Notes: generated from the letters alone by a model not told the origin. DNA of 22,756 bases from Bacteroidales bacterium (GCA_900767595.1 CAAFZS010000045.1:1-22756); one strand, 5' to 3'. Shown: positions 1 to 6,001, counted from the stretch's first letter. Program-made: numbers and translations.

Positions 1-348
1 CTCGTACTCCGTGTTCCACTTCACGGTCTCGACTTTCCACAAGTACGAGTCAAACGACTTGTAGCTGTCGCGAACCGGTGCGTAATCCTCGTACGCTTGA
101 GCCAACTTCGTGGGGTTGGTCTTCGTAGCCTTAACGGCTAAGCGCACTTCCTTGAAACGCGTGTGAGCGATGTTCTCGTCAGCGCTATAGGGCTTCTCCG
201 AGAGGTCACGGCTGTTGCACTGCTTGCCAGTCCACATATTGCCCCTGCGGACACCTTTGCGGCCGAGGTTGATGATGAAATCACTGTGTTGACAAACCTT
301 TCCGGATAACTGTTCGAAAGGTTCCATTACTTTAATTACTTTTGCCAT
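1..348 (-). CDS. Unknown short-protein family with LSGKVCxHSD core, copy 1 (C-terminus outside window)
   Basis: The frame starts at the ATG at 348 (MAKVIKVMEPFEQLSGKVC...) and stays open to the window edge, so 116 residues are visible and the C-terminus is missing. I do not recognise the family. It is clearly paralogous to the next gene (424-759). Both start MAK and share LSGKVCxHSD at about residues 14-23, then TGKxCN near residue 40, a PYSAD/PSAD motif near 55, FKxxR near 65, and an aromatic stretch (SFDSYLW here) near 98-104. Two cysteines and one histidine are conserved in both copies, so a small metal site or a disulfide is possible, but this is inference. No signal peptide or membrane segment is visible. 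It is probably co-transcribed with the upstream paralogue across a 75-bp AT-rich gap. There is no Shine-Dalgarno sequence, as usual in Bacteroidota. Confidence 0.8.
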   Translation of the reverse strand, partial: MAKVIKVMEPFEQLSGKVCQHSDFIINLGRKGVRRGNMWTGKQCNSRDLSEKPYSADENIAHTRFKEVRLAVKATKTNPTKLAQAYEDYAPVRDSYKSFDSYLWKVETVKWNTEYE

Positions 349-423
349 AATGTTTTTACAATTTAAAAATTTAGAAATTTAGTTAATTTAGCGCAGACTT
401 TGTCTGCTAATTTAGCCGAAGGC
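349..423. repeat. AT-rich spacer with imperfect TTTAG-type short repeats
   Basis: The 75-bp gap between the two paralogues is built of imperfect copies of an (A)ATTTAG(A/T) word on the plus strand, and contains the short inverted pair GCAGAC/GTCTGC at about 393-406. Similar simple repeats occur next to other gene ends in this window. No promoter motif was found here. Confidence 0.4.
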
Positions 424-759
424 TTAATCGTCGCCTTCGGGAGTGTTAGCCGCTGCTTTGGCTTTCGCGAACTCAGCTGCGAAGATGTAGCCGTTCAGGG
501 TCTTGTAGCCTGCGGGATAGCTCTTGAAGGACGCCTTGTAGTCAGCAATCTCGCTCTCGGAGAGGGTTTTGATGTTGGCACGCGTAGTCTTAAAGAGGTT
601 ACGTTGTGCTACTTGGTCAGCCGAAGGCTCACCGGTGTAGGGGTTGCAGATCTTGCCGGTATACTTGGTACCGTAGCGATTTGCGAAGTAAGTGTCGCTG
701 TGAGAGCAGACCTTACCACTAAGGGACTTGATTAAGTCCATAGGAGTGTACTTTGCCAT
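424..759 (-). CDS. Unknown short-protein family with LSGKVCxHSD core, copy 2
   Basis: A complete 111-residue protein from the ATG at 759 to the TAA at 424-426. Function is not recognised. It carries the same core as the downstream paralogue: LSGKVCSHSD (residues 13-22), TGKICN (34-39), EPSAD, and FKTTR. The C-terminal half holds an FKSYPAGYKTLNGYIFAAEF stretch that corresponds to the aromatic stretch of copy 1, followed by an alanine/lysine-rich acidic tail. It is soluble by composition, with no signal peptide. It is the first gene of a two-gene unit. Its leader (about 760-900) holds short tandem repeats and a stem-loop. The family may belong to integrated-element cargo because of the neighbouring operon at 2412-4682, but that is only context. 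Confidence 0.85.
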   Translation of the reverse strand: MAKYTPMDLIKSLSGKVCSHSDTYFANRYGTKYTGKICNPYTGEPSADQVAQRNLFKTTRANIKTLSESEIADYKASFKSYPAGYKTLNGYIFAAEFAKAKAAANTPEGDD

Positions 760-770
760 GTTTGTTGTTT

Positions 771-836
771 TTAGGGGTAGAGGAGTAGAGGTGTAGAGGT
801 GTAGGGTTTCGCCTATCTGCCTATCCGCCCATCTAC
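771..836. repeat. Short tandem repeats in the leader of the paralogue pair
   Basis: On the minus strand an 8-bp unit of the type TACACCTC/TACTCCTC recurs about four times, preceded by GATAGGC-type repeats near 808-835. The segment lies in the untranslated leader just before the ATG at 759. Related CTACTCC repeats occur at the 3' ends of both giant genes in this window. Confidence 0.5.
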
Positions 837-873
837 CAAATTAATAAATAGGGTTAGTTATAAAAAGGTGCAC

Positions 874-898
874 CGTGACCCAGATTTTCTGAATCACG
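874..898 (-). promoter_or_regulatory. Stem-loop at the predicted 5' end of the paralogue transcript
   Basis: Arms CGTGA (874-878) and TCACG (894-898) enclose a second pair CAGA/TCTG around a TTT loop, with one 2x2 internal mismatch. It sits at the start of the transcript predicted from the -7 element at 902-909. There is no T-tract after it on the minus strand, so it is not an obvious terminator. It could be a 5' stabiliser or a protein site. Confidence 0.4.
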
Positions 899-901
899 AT
901 G

Positions 902-909
902 CAAAATTA
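902..909 (-). promoter_or_regulatory. Candidate -7 element for the 759/348 gene pair
   Basis: The minus strand reads TAATTTTG, which fits the Bacteroidota -7 consensus TAnnTTTG. I found no convincing TTG/TTTG -33 element 19-21 bp upstream, so the assignment is weak. Transcription would begin near 895, leaving a leader of about 135 nt. Confidence 0.4.
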
Positions 910-1007
910 CAACATTTCTGAAGGGCGTTGTTTGAACTTGGCGACAGTTGGCGATAGTTGGTGAAAATTGATGTGTTTTGGTGGAAATTTTATGGAAAAA
1001 TCGCTTT

Positions 1008-1035
1008 TGCGGACTAAAAATAAAAATAATCCGCA
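1008..1035. promoter_or_regulatory. Palindromic operator candidate 1 upstream of fic
   Basis: TGCGG and CCGCA are separated by 18 bp, forming a 28-bp dyad. A second dyad of the same layout starts 33 bp downstream at 1041. The 33-bp step is close to three helical turns. This fits a dimeric regulator that binds twice, side by side, over the fic promoter. Confidence 0.55.
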
Positions 1036-1040
1036 TTTTT

Positions 1041-1068
1041 TGCGGCTTAAATTTGCATATATGCCGCA
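1041..1068. promoter_or_regulatory. Palindromic operator candidate 2, overlapping the fic -33 element
   Basis: TGCGGC (1041-1046) and GCCGCA (1063-1068) form the second 28-bp dyad, and its AT-rich centre contains the -33 TTTG at 1052-1055. A bound protein would cover the promoter, so repression is the simplest reading. A fifth TGCGG half-site lies at 1082-1086 over the -7 element. The winged-helix C-terminus of the Fic protein itself is a candidate regulator. Confidence 0.55.
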
Positions 1069-1083
1069 AATGTTGTATCTTTG
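1052..1083 (+). promoter_or_regulatory. Promoter of the Fic gene
   Basis: TTTG at 1052-1055, a 20-bp spacer, then TATCTTTG at 1076-1083 match the Bacteroidota consensus TTTG-N19-21-TAnnTTTG. The start codon at 1112 lies about 22 nt after the expected transcription start. Confidence 0.7.
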
Positions 1084-1111
1084 CGGTTGTTTTTAAAAAT
1101 CTATACGGATT

Positions 1112-2383
1112 ATGTACATTTATGAGACAGCGGATTGGACTTCTTTTTCGTGGAACATTGAGTTAGTTCTTCCTTTAATTGAAGAAGTTAATCGTAAGAT
1201 AGGTCAACTTAGCGGACGGCTTACTGCAATAGGATTGGATAACTCCTTATTACAGATGGTGGATACAATAACAAGTGATGTTGTTGCATCTTCTCAGATT
1301 GAGGGTGTTACGCTTAATAAGCAGGAAGTTCGGAGTAGTGTTGCGCGTAAGTTAGGTGTTATCGTTGAAGAGCAAGCATCACCTACTCATTATGTAGAAG
1401 GCATTGTGGAGATGATGTTAGATGCCGTAACGAATACTCGGCAGCCCTTGACGGAAGATCGTCTATTTGGATGGCATTATTGTCTTTTCCCAAATAATCG
1501 CAGTGGTTATCAAGCCATTCGAACCGGTGCTTATCGAGTAGAAGGCATGCAAGTTGTTTCCGGTAATTTTGGTCGGGAACGTGTGCATTATCGGGCTCCG
1601 GAAGCGGAAGATGTCCCTAAGATGATGGCTCAATTCTTACAGTGGTTTAATAGTTCCACACCTGCCCCATCCATTATTAAGTCCGCTATTGCTCATTTAT
1701 GGTTTGTTTGTATTCACCCCTTTGATGATGGTAATGGACGTATAGCGCGAGCTTTATCGGATATGGTGTTAGCGCAAGCGGATGGGTGCAAGTATCGTTA
1801 TTTTAGTATGTCAAAGCAAATCAATCATGAGAAAACAGATTATTATCGCGTTTTAGAGCAGACCTCGCGTGGGACATCGGATATCACTCAATGGATTTGT
1901 TGGTATTTAGGATGTATGAGTCGAGCTTTGGACGATGCTAATAACGAGATGAGTATTGTTCTCAATAAATCTATCTTTTGGCAGACACATTCCGGAATAG
2001 CTTTGAGTGAGAGACAGAGTGAAATGCTCAATAAGTGGTTGGACGGATATGAAGCAAAACTCACCATCAAGAATTGGGCTAAATACGCTAATGTCTCGCA
2101 GGATACGGCTGCGCGTGATATAAAAGATTTGGAGAAGAAACAAATCTTGCGTCCCACACCCGGTCGAGTACGGGATATTGCATATCAAATTATTTATTCG
2201 TTAACTGATATACCGGTAAAGAATTGCTCTGTAATAGAAAAAGATGGATATTCCTACATTTGTATAGATCATTCCGGAGAGCAACTAAGTGAACGAATAT
2301 CCCCTTTGGATAAAAAGAGATTGGAAGAAGGGGAGATTTCCTTGACGGACTTAGTCCATAAATATTTTGCTTATGTAGATTAA
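1112..2383 (+). CDS. Fic family protein AMP-transferase (DUF4172/Fic_N type, C-terminal winged helix)
   Basis: The 423-residue product has the full Fic architecture. An N-terminal DUF4172-like helical region carries the inhibitory motif SSQIEG (residues 60-65, consensus S/T-x-x-x-E-G), which blocks the nucleotide site in class II Fic proteins. The catalytic loop HPFDDGNGRIAR lies at residues 202-213, with catalytic His202 and the GNGR phosphate-binding part intact. A winged-helix DNA-binding segment follows at about 300-360, ending in an unassigned C-terminal domain. Known members transfer AMP from ATP to hydroxyl side chains of target proteins; the target cannot be read from sequence. Start chosen at 1112 because it is the first ATG after a consensus promoter. 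The promoter carries a double palindrome, suggesting autoregulation through the winged helix. It is transcribed alone and ends at a bidirectional terminator. Confidence 0.93.
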   Translation: MYIYETADWTSFSWNIELVLPLIEEVNRKIGQLSGRLTAIGLDNSLLQMVDTITSDVVASSQIEGVTLNKQEVRSSVARKLGVIVEEQASPTHYVEGIVEMMLDAVTNTRQPLTEDRLFGWHYCLFPNNRSGYQAIRTGAYRVEGMQVVSGNFGRERVHYRAPEAEDVPKMMAQFLQWFNSSTPAPSIIKSAIAHLWFVCIHPFDDGNGRIARALSDMVLAQADGCKYRYFSMSKQINHEKTDYYRVLEQTSRGTSDITQWICWYLGCMSRALDDANNEMSIVLNKSIFWQTHSGIALSERQSEMLNKWLDGYEAKLTIKNWAKYANVSQDTAARDIKDLEKKQILRPTPGRVRDIAYQIIYSLTDIPVKNCSVIEKDGYSYICIDHSGEQLSERISPLDKKRLEEGEISLTDLVHKYFAYVD

Positions 2384-2385
2384 AA

Positions 2386-2409
2386 AAAGCGAGGCATACA
2401 CCTCGCTTT
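2386..2409. terminator. Bidirectional intrinsic terminator between fic and the HTH gene
   Basis: AAAGCGAGG (2386-2394) and CCTCGCTTT (2401-2409) form a perfect 9-bp stem with a CATACA loop, followed by T-rich sequence on both strands. It begins 3 nt after the fic stop codon and ends just before the stop of the converging HTH gene at 2412, so it serves both transcripts. Confidence 0.85.
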
Positions 2410-2411
2410 CT

Positions 2412-2573
2412 TTAATCAATATCGAAGATCTCGCATATCTTGCGCACTTTGTCCGGAGGGATAAGGATTCCTCGCGTTAGTCCTATCTCGGGATGCATAG
2501 CCAGCCATCGGCTAAGTGTGGTTACACTCACCCCTGCTCGGGCGGCGAGTTGGGCACGGGTCATAGCTTTCAT
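2412..2573 (-). CDS. 53-aa helix-turn-helix protein (DUF4248/MerR-like small HTH)
   Basis: The ATG at 2573 overlaps the stop of the upstream gene as ATGA, and the TAA is at 2412-2414. The product starts MKAMTRAQLAARAGVS. Residues 5-28 form a clear helix-turn-helix: TRAQLAARAG-VSVTTLSRWL. An IPPDKVRKICEIF helix follows near the C-terminus. The length and form resemble small DUF4248-type HTH proteins found beside DUF3987 ATPases in Bacteroidales elements, but the family name is an inference. It is the last gene of a four-gene coupled operon and could bind the operon's own promoter region or element DNA. Confidence 0.8.
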   Translation of the reverse strand: MKAMTRAQLAARAGVSVTTLSRWLAMHPEIGLTRGILIPPDKVRKICEIFDID

Positions 2574-2896
2574 AGGCGGGCCTCCTGTGGTGTTAGACTT
2601 GGCAGGTTCGGTGCCTTAGGTAGAGGCGGGAAACCGACCAGTTGGTACTCTTGGAGGGTGATGTCTTGGTAGTCATTGCCCTCGTAGTTACGCGTTTGGA
2701 AGCGCAAAGATGCTGCGATGGTGGTTCCTTCGGGGAAGGAGCAAGGCGTTTCGCAAAAGAGCGTAGTTACATAAGAGTCTTCGTACTTGCCACCGAACTC
2801 GCGCAGGATGACGGTTTGTTTGAGGCATTGCGTGCCATCTTTTTTTGTGATAGGCGTAGGTGTGCCTACGGACACTATTTTAAGAATACTTTTCAT
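2570..2896 (-). CDS. OB-fold-like (SSB-type) protein, 108 aa
   Basis: The product starts MKSILKIVSVGTPTPITKKDG and shows an alternating beta pattern: LKIVSVG, KQTVILREFG, YVTTLFCE, TTIAASLRFQ, YQDITLQEYQLVGF, with a short proline-rich tail. This pattern is typical of a small OB fold like those of single-stranded DNA-binding proteins (DUF3127-like in Bacteroidota); the assignment is by pattern only. The start overlaps the ATPase stop as ATGA (2893-2896) and the stop overlaps the HTH start (2570-2573), so translation is coupled on both sides. Beside a P-loop ATPase and an HTH protein, a role in DNA replication or transfer of an element is plausible. Confidence 0.7.
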   Translation of the reverse strand: MKSILKIVSVGTPTPITKKDGTQCLKQTVILREFGGKYEDSYVTTLFCETPCSFPEGTTIAASLRFQTRNYEGNDYQDITLQEYQLVGFPPLPKAPNLPSLTPQEARL

Positions 2897-4335
2897 TGTT
2901 TTGAGATTTTGCGGAAGGTATTTTTGTCAATGATTTCGATAACGTGGAGGCGTTTCCATTGATAGATAAACATTCTATCAGGAGTTGTTTTTCCTGCTTT
3001 AGCAATAATATCGTTTAACTGCACACGGGTAAAAGTATCGGGCAGTTGGTCAAAGAGTATTTCTTTTGGACCATGGCGATAGGATTCTTCGCGTTGATTA
3101 TTGAGGTTTTCATAACTCTTGCCCCAACGATCGAGCATCGATTGGAGGATATACTCTGCCATATAGAGGTAGATTTGGCGGGCGAGCCGTTGGATACGGC
3201 TCAGACCGCCTTCGGCTGCAAGACCGGCTTCGCCTGCATGACGGCTGCGCTGTAAGACCGCTTCGCTGAAGGATTCTTGCTGATAGAGATAATAGCAGAG
3301 GGACGCAATACGGAAGGCAGAGACGGAGGAGCGTTTGCGGAAGACATCGAGGGCGGTTGAACCACTTAAGGCTGCTTCTTTGGCTTTATCACGCACCCAT
3401 TTGCAAACCGTTTTATCGAGCCAAGACATATCGAGGTCGAGGGTCGGTTGGAGGTTGCCTTCGGCAGTATAGGTGGCGTTCTGGAGTTGGTCTAAAGCCG
3501 CATTGATGCGCTTTAACTGCTCGTCGGTATAGGGTATAAAGATGGCTCCGTCTTCGCCTAAGTCGTCAGGGAGTTTGCAGAGGACAGTACGGGTGATGTT
3601 TCCGCCTTCGATGGCTTTCTTATCGAAGTAGTCGTCCAAGGCAGCCGGTGTAGCGCAGAACATCGAGCAGATGTTAATATCCACGATTGCCGAATAGGAG
3701 TTGTCACTGGCAAAGTCTATACCGAACTCTGAACCGAGGTCATAGGCAGTACGCATGATTGTACGGAGGTTTGAGTAGCCGTTTTTTCCGGCATCGGTCA
3801 CTTGGGCGAGTTCCTCGGCGAACATCCAGAAGGTCATTGTGTCGCCTAATACGCGCTCATAGAGGTCAGCACGTTTGGTGAGGACGGTCTTGGAAATGGT
3901 CGGAGGCACGACGCGGATGGTCGTTTGCGGTTCCTCGTCCAGTTTCTCGTTGGCTTTGCGGCGTTTCTTCTTCTCTCGATACTCTTGTTCGAGACGGCGC
4001 TGTTCCTTATCGTGGGCTTTGAGGGTATTCTGCATAATGAGCGACTCGATGTCGGCTGCGAATGACTTACCCGACGACTGGGCTCCCTCGATGAGGACTT
4101 GGAGCAGGAGTGCCGAGGGGCGACTATCGTAGTAATAATGAAGGCGCACGCGTGGGCAGAGGGCGCATAGGGGTGAAAGACTGGCAACGAAAGCGGGCAG
4201 TTTGCGCGACTTAGGTGCATTAGTTACTATCTCGCGAATGATAGGGGGCAATTCGGAGTCTTTAGGAAGACTGAGTTTGCTAAGAGCAGAGGGCGTTGTG
4301 CCCTCTTGCTCCAATGCTAATTCTAACTGGGTCAT
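2893..4335 (-). CDS. P-loop ATPase, DUF3987-like (helicase-type element protein)
   Basis: A 480-residue protein with a Walker A motif GAQSSGKS at residues 84-91, preceded by the beta strand LLLQVLIE. A lysine/arginine-rich charged insert lies at about 107-135. TFWMFAEELAQV at about 169-180 has the hydrophobic-then-acidic form of a Walker B. Later segments (about 205-260) resemble DUF3987 proteins, which in Bacteroidales occur with a primase-like N-terminal domain in proteins near 700 residues. That N-terminal part is absent here, so this is a short form. Coupled by ATGA overlaps to the genes before (4332-4335) and after (2893-2896). Likely role: ATP-driven DNA unwinding or loading for an integrated element; catalysis is not proved by sequence. 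Confidence 0.8.
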   Translation of the reverse strand: MTQLELALEQEGTTPSALSKLSLPKDSELPPIIREIVTNAPKSRKLPAFVASLSPLCALCPRVRLHYYYDSRPSALLLQVLIEGAQSSGKSFAADIESLIMQNTLKAHDKEQRRLEQEYREKKKRRKANEKLDEEPQTTIRVVPPTISKTVLTKRADLYERVLGDTMTFWMFAEELAQVTDAGKNGYSNLRTIMRTAYDLGSEFGIDFASDNSYSAIVDINICSMFCATPAALDDYFDKKAIEGGNITRTVLCKLPDDLGEDGAIFIPYTDEQLKRINAALDQLQNATYTAEGNLQPTLDLDMSWLDKTVCKWVRDKAKEAALSGSTALDVFRKRSSVSAFRIASLCYYLYQQESFSEAVLQRSRHAGEAGLAAEGGLSRIQRLARQIYLYMAEYILQSMLDRWGKSYENLNNQREESYRHGPKEILFDQLPDTFTRVQLNDIIAKAGKTTPDRMFIYQWKRLHVIEIIDKNTFRKISKQ

Positions 4336-4682
4336 AGTTCTAATAATTTCTTTGCGAGTTTGAGCTCGGCTGTGATTTGTCGGCCTATCTTTTGGATAGG
4401 GGTGTCAGAGGTCAGTTCGAGTTGACGGAGGAACACCAGATGGCGACCCTGAACGTTACGGATAACATTGATACGTTGTCCTCGAAAGACCTTTGGGTTC
4501 CGCCGATGGGAATCTTCGACTGCTTCGTCAAATTCGAAATGGTCATCATCTTGTTTACTGAGATACCCAACCCGCGTTTCGTGGTCTTGAATCATCTCTT
4601 TTTGTGCGCGAACTTTGAGATCGACGCAAAGGAATGTGTTAGTTTTCATTTTGTCAAAAAAGTAAATGGTTAAACTTCTCAT
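4332..4682 (-). CDS. Unknown 116-aa protein, first gene of the coupled operon
   Basis: Not recognised. The ATG at 4682 gives 116 residues, but the second methionine (residue 12, at 4649, MKTNTFLCVDLKVRAQKEM) may be the true start, since the first 11 residues look unlike a conserved N-terminus. The protein is charged, with an acidic centre (SKQDDDHFEFDEAVED, about 42-57) and basic stretches (RRNPKVFRGQR). It has a possible beta-rich N-terminal half and a helical C-terminus (ITAELKLAKKLLEL). No membrane segment. Its stop overlaps the ATPase start as ATGA, so translation is coupled, suggesting a stoichiometric partner of the ATPase. A 14-bp perfect palindrome lies 7 bp before the first ATG. Confidence 0.7.
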   Translation of the reverse strand: MRSLTIYFFDKMKTNTFLCVDLKVRAQKEMIQDHETRVGYLSKQDDDHFEFDEAVEDSHRRNPKVFRGQRINVIRNVQGRHLVFLRQLELTSDTPIQKIGRQITAELKLAKKLLEL

Positions 4683-4688
4683 TTTTTT

Positions 4689-4702
4689 GACAAGCGCTTG
4701 TC
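4689..4702. promoter_or_regulatory. 14-bp perfect palindrome before the operon start
   Basis: GACAAGCGCTTGTC is a perfect dyad 7 bp upstream of the first ATG of the coupled operon. Another TTGTC half-site lies near 4657. It could be an operator, possibly for the operon's own 53-aa HTH protein, or it could form a small hairpin in the mRNA near the start codon. Confidence 0.5.
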
Positions 4703-4767
4703 CGAATCTTGGCTCTAAAAAGTGGCCACATAGAGCTTCGATCGTCCTTCATTTCTGAAAGCGACTG

Positions 4768-4798
4768 CAAAGGTATATAAAAAAAACGACCCCCACAA
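4768..4798 (-). promoter_or_regulatory. Promoter of the coupled operon
   Basis: On the minus strand TTG (4798-4796), a 20-bp spacer and TACCTTTG (4775-4768) match the Bacteroidota consensus. Its -33 element lies in the loop of the terminator of the preceding gene (4779-4811). The leader would be about 80-110 nt. Confidence 0.65.
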
Positions 4799-4811
4799 TA
4801 AATGGAGGTCG
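4779..4811 (-). terminator. Terminator of the 232-aa gene, overlapping the next promoter
   Basis: On the minus strand CGACCTCC (4811-4804) and GGGGGTCG (4794-4787) form an 8-bp stem with one mismatch, followed by eight T residues (4786-4779). The -33 element of the following operon sits in the loop, so termination and initiation share the same DNA. Confidence 0.75.
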
Positions 4812-4893
4812 AAAGGAACTGAAAGGAACTATAAAGGAACTTTAGTGCCTATATTTTGTAAAATTGCGATAAGAAAAAGGAACCGGAAGGAAC
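4812..4893. repeat. Five AAGGAAC direct repeats, helically phased
   Basis: The heptamer AAGGAAC (plus strand) occurs at 4813-4819, 4823-4829, 4834-4840, 4877-4883 and 4887-4893. Steps of 10, 11 and 10 bp separate the members of two clusters. The first cluster lies after the stop codon of the 232-aa gene and just upstream of the following promoter; the second lies in its last codons. The layout resembles a cluster of activator or iteron sites, although simple expansion is also possible. Confidence 0.6.
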
Positions 4894-5540
4894 TGACATA
4901 GTTTGTCAAACAATGTCTTTGCGTTTAGTTGTTTGACATTTATATATCCCATTGCTTCTTGGAAATTCAGTTCTTTGACCAAATCTTGAGCAGTGCCATT
5001 AACCGCGCCACGAAGTGCTTCCATCACCTCTTCGGTATGGTTTTCTTCGATAGTTTTCTTCGTAAAATATGGGAAATAGTCTATTGCTTTTGCTTTCTTA
5101 AAGACTTCTGCCTTAACCATTGATAGTTCGTTCCTAAAGTAATCCATCTGCTCTTCTATTTTCCTAAAGTACGGCACGCTTTGTGCCACAGCTTCTTGTT
5201 GCGGTTGGATATAGGCGATTTTTTCGACGCGATAAAAGTTATCACCTATTTGTGAGCCCAAGGCTTGACGAGCGATAAGCGCCAGTGCGTCTATGGCTTC
5301 TTCACAAGCGGCAGATTGCCAATTGTCTTCCTCACAATGTTCTTTGAGCAGATGGGCTGTCTGAGTTGCATAGAGTTCGCGTAGATAAGGATTAGGAGTA
5401 TCGTGCTTAATCCAGTCGGTTATATCCATCACATTGTTTACATGCTCAAGATGGCGCTCGCAAAGGCGACGAAGGTCTTCTCCGTCGGGTGCGGGTGGAT
5501 AATCCCGCACGATAGCCTGTATATCGCGAAAGCTTCTCAT
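4842..5540 (-). CDS. Unknown 232-aa soluble protein
   Basis: Not recognised. It starts at the ATG at 5540, about 50 nt after a consensus promoter, and ends with the TAA at 4842-4844. The protein is mostly helical by composition and has no signal peptide or membrane segment. The N-terminus is charged (RDYPPAPDGEDLRRLCERH, about 12-30). A cysteine and glutamate-rich part (HCEEDNWQSAACEEA, about 68-82) follows. The middle (about 120-150) is a possible coiled coil, and the last third has further helices. The final 15 codons contain part of the AAGGAAC repeat cluster. It has its own promoter and terminator, so it is a single-gene unit placed before the coupled operon. Shared context suggests the same element, without proof of function. 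Confidence 0.75.
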   Translation of the reverse strand: MRSFRDIQAIVRDYPPAPDGEDLRRLCERHLEHVNNVMDITDWIKHDTPNPYLRELYATQTAHLLKEHCEEDNWQSAACEEAIDALALIARQALGSQIGDNFYRVEKIAYIQPQQEAVAQSVPYFRKIEEQMDYFRNELSMVKAEVFKKAKAIDYFPYFTKKTIEENHTEEVMEALRGAVNGTAQDLVKELNFQEAMGYINVKQLNAKTLFDKLCQFLPVPFSYRNFTKYRH

Positions 5541-5597
5541 TGATTCGGTTAATGTTCAAAAAATAGGGGATGATTAGCTCCATCCTGAAAGCGAGTG

Positions 5598-5629
5598 CAA
5601 AGGTACAACTTTTTTTTGATATATGCAAA
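5598..5629 (-). promoter_or_regulatory. Promoter cassette of the 232-aa gene
   Basis: TTTG (5629-5626), 20 bp, then TACCTTTG (5605-5598) on the minus strand. The cassette, including the A-rich spacer with the TATATCAAAAAAAA run, is almost identical to those at 16381-16412 and 16747-16777. Confidence 0.8.
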
Positions 5630-5805
5630 AAACGTGCAAGTTTTTTTACATTATCTTTGTAAGTTGCTGATAATCATTTTTACTTAAGGTTACTAATTAA
5701 AAAATGTCAATTGTCAATTGTAATAAGTATAGTAATTTTGGTTTGCAAAGTTCCATCTTCCTCACATGCCTGCGCGATATGTCATTATAAATTTGCATAC
5801 TTATT

Positions 5806-5868
5806 ACATATTACATATTACATATTTTATTTTTTACTCCTTGCTTATCCCTTGCTTATCCCTTGCTG
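5806..5868. repeat. Two short tandem repeats (7 bp and 11 bp units)
   Basis: An ATTACAT unit is repeated about three times, followed after a T-rich gap by an 11-bp unit TTATCCCTTGC repeated about two and a half times. The repeats lie downstream of the membrane-protein gene and upstream of the promoter at 5598-5629. Confidence 0.7.
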
Positions 5869-5941
5869 ATTAGACTTGGTTTGACCCACGATAGACTCGG
5901 AGGAGAAAGGACAATGATATTGCCGACTAAGGAACGAAACT

Positions 5942-5959
5942 CCGCGCAAAGGTGCGCGG
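5942..5959 (-). terminator. GC-rich hairpin downstream of the membrane-protein gene (weak terminator candidate)
   Basis: CCGCGC (5942-5947) and GCGCGG (5954-5959) form a perfect 6-bp stem with a 6-nt loop, about 45 nt after the stop of the 244-aa gene. The T-rich tail on the minus strand is poor, so it may only pause or protect the 3' end. Confidence 0.35.
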
Positions 5960-6001
5960 CACAAAGATGCTAATAAGGAGCGGCACGGGAAGCTAAAAAA
6001 A

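Larger units (their letters stand above)
5630..6001. other. Intergenic region without a supported gene
   Basis: This stretch holds simple repeats: GTCAATT twice near 5705-5719, an ATTACAT unit three times near 5806-5826, and an 11-bp TTATCCCTTGC unit near 5842-5868. A GC-rich hairpin lies at 5942-5959. A frame on the minus strand from 6048 to 5845 runs out of the end of the membrane-protein gene in another phase and ends in the repeats; I do not consider it a gene. A TATCTTTG word at 5652 on the plus strand lacks a -33 element and an ORF of useful length. Confidence 0.6.

Noticed and set aside
400..735. Plus-strand 111-codon frame opposite the second paralogue
   Set aside because: The minus-strand product is homologous to its neighbour, so that strand is coding; the plus frame is a shadow.
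978..1166. Plus-strand 62-codon frame before fic
   Set aside because: It covers the fic promoter and operators and overlaps the fic start in another frame.
5652..5790. Plus-strand TATCTTTG box followed by a 27-codon frame from 5704
   Set aside because: No -33 element and no recognisable product; the start lies in a short repeat.
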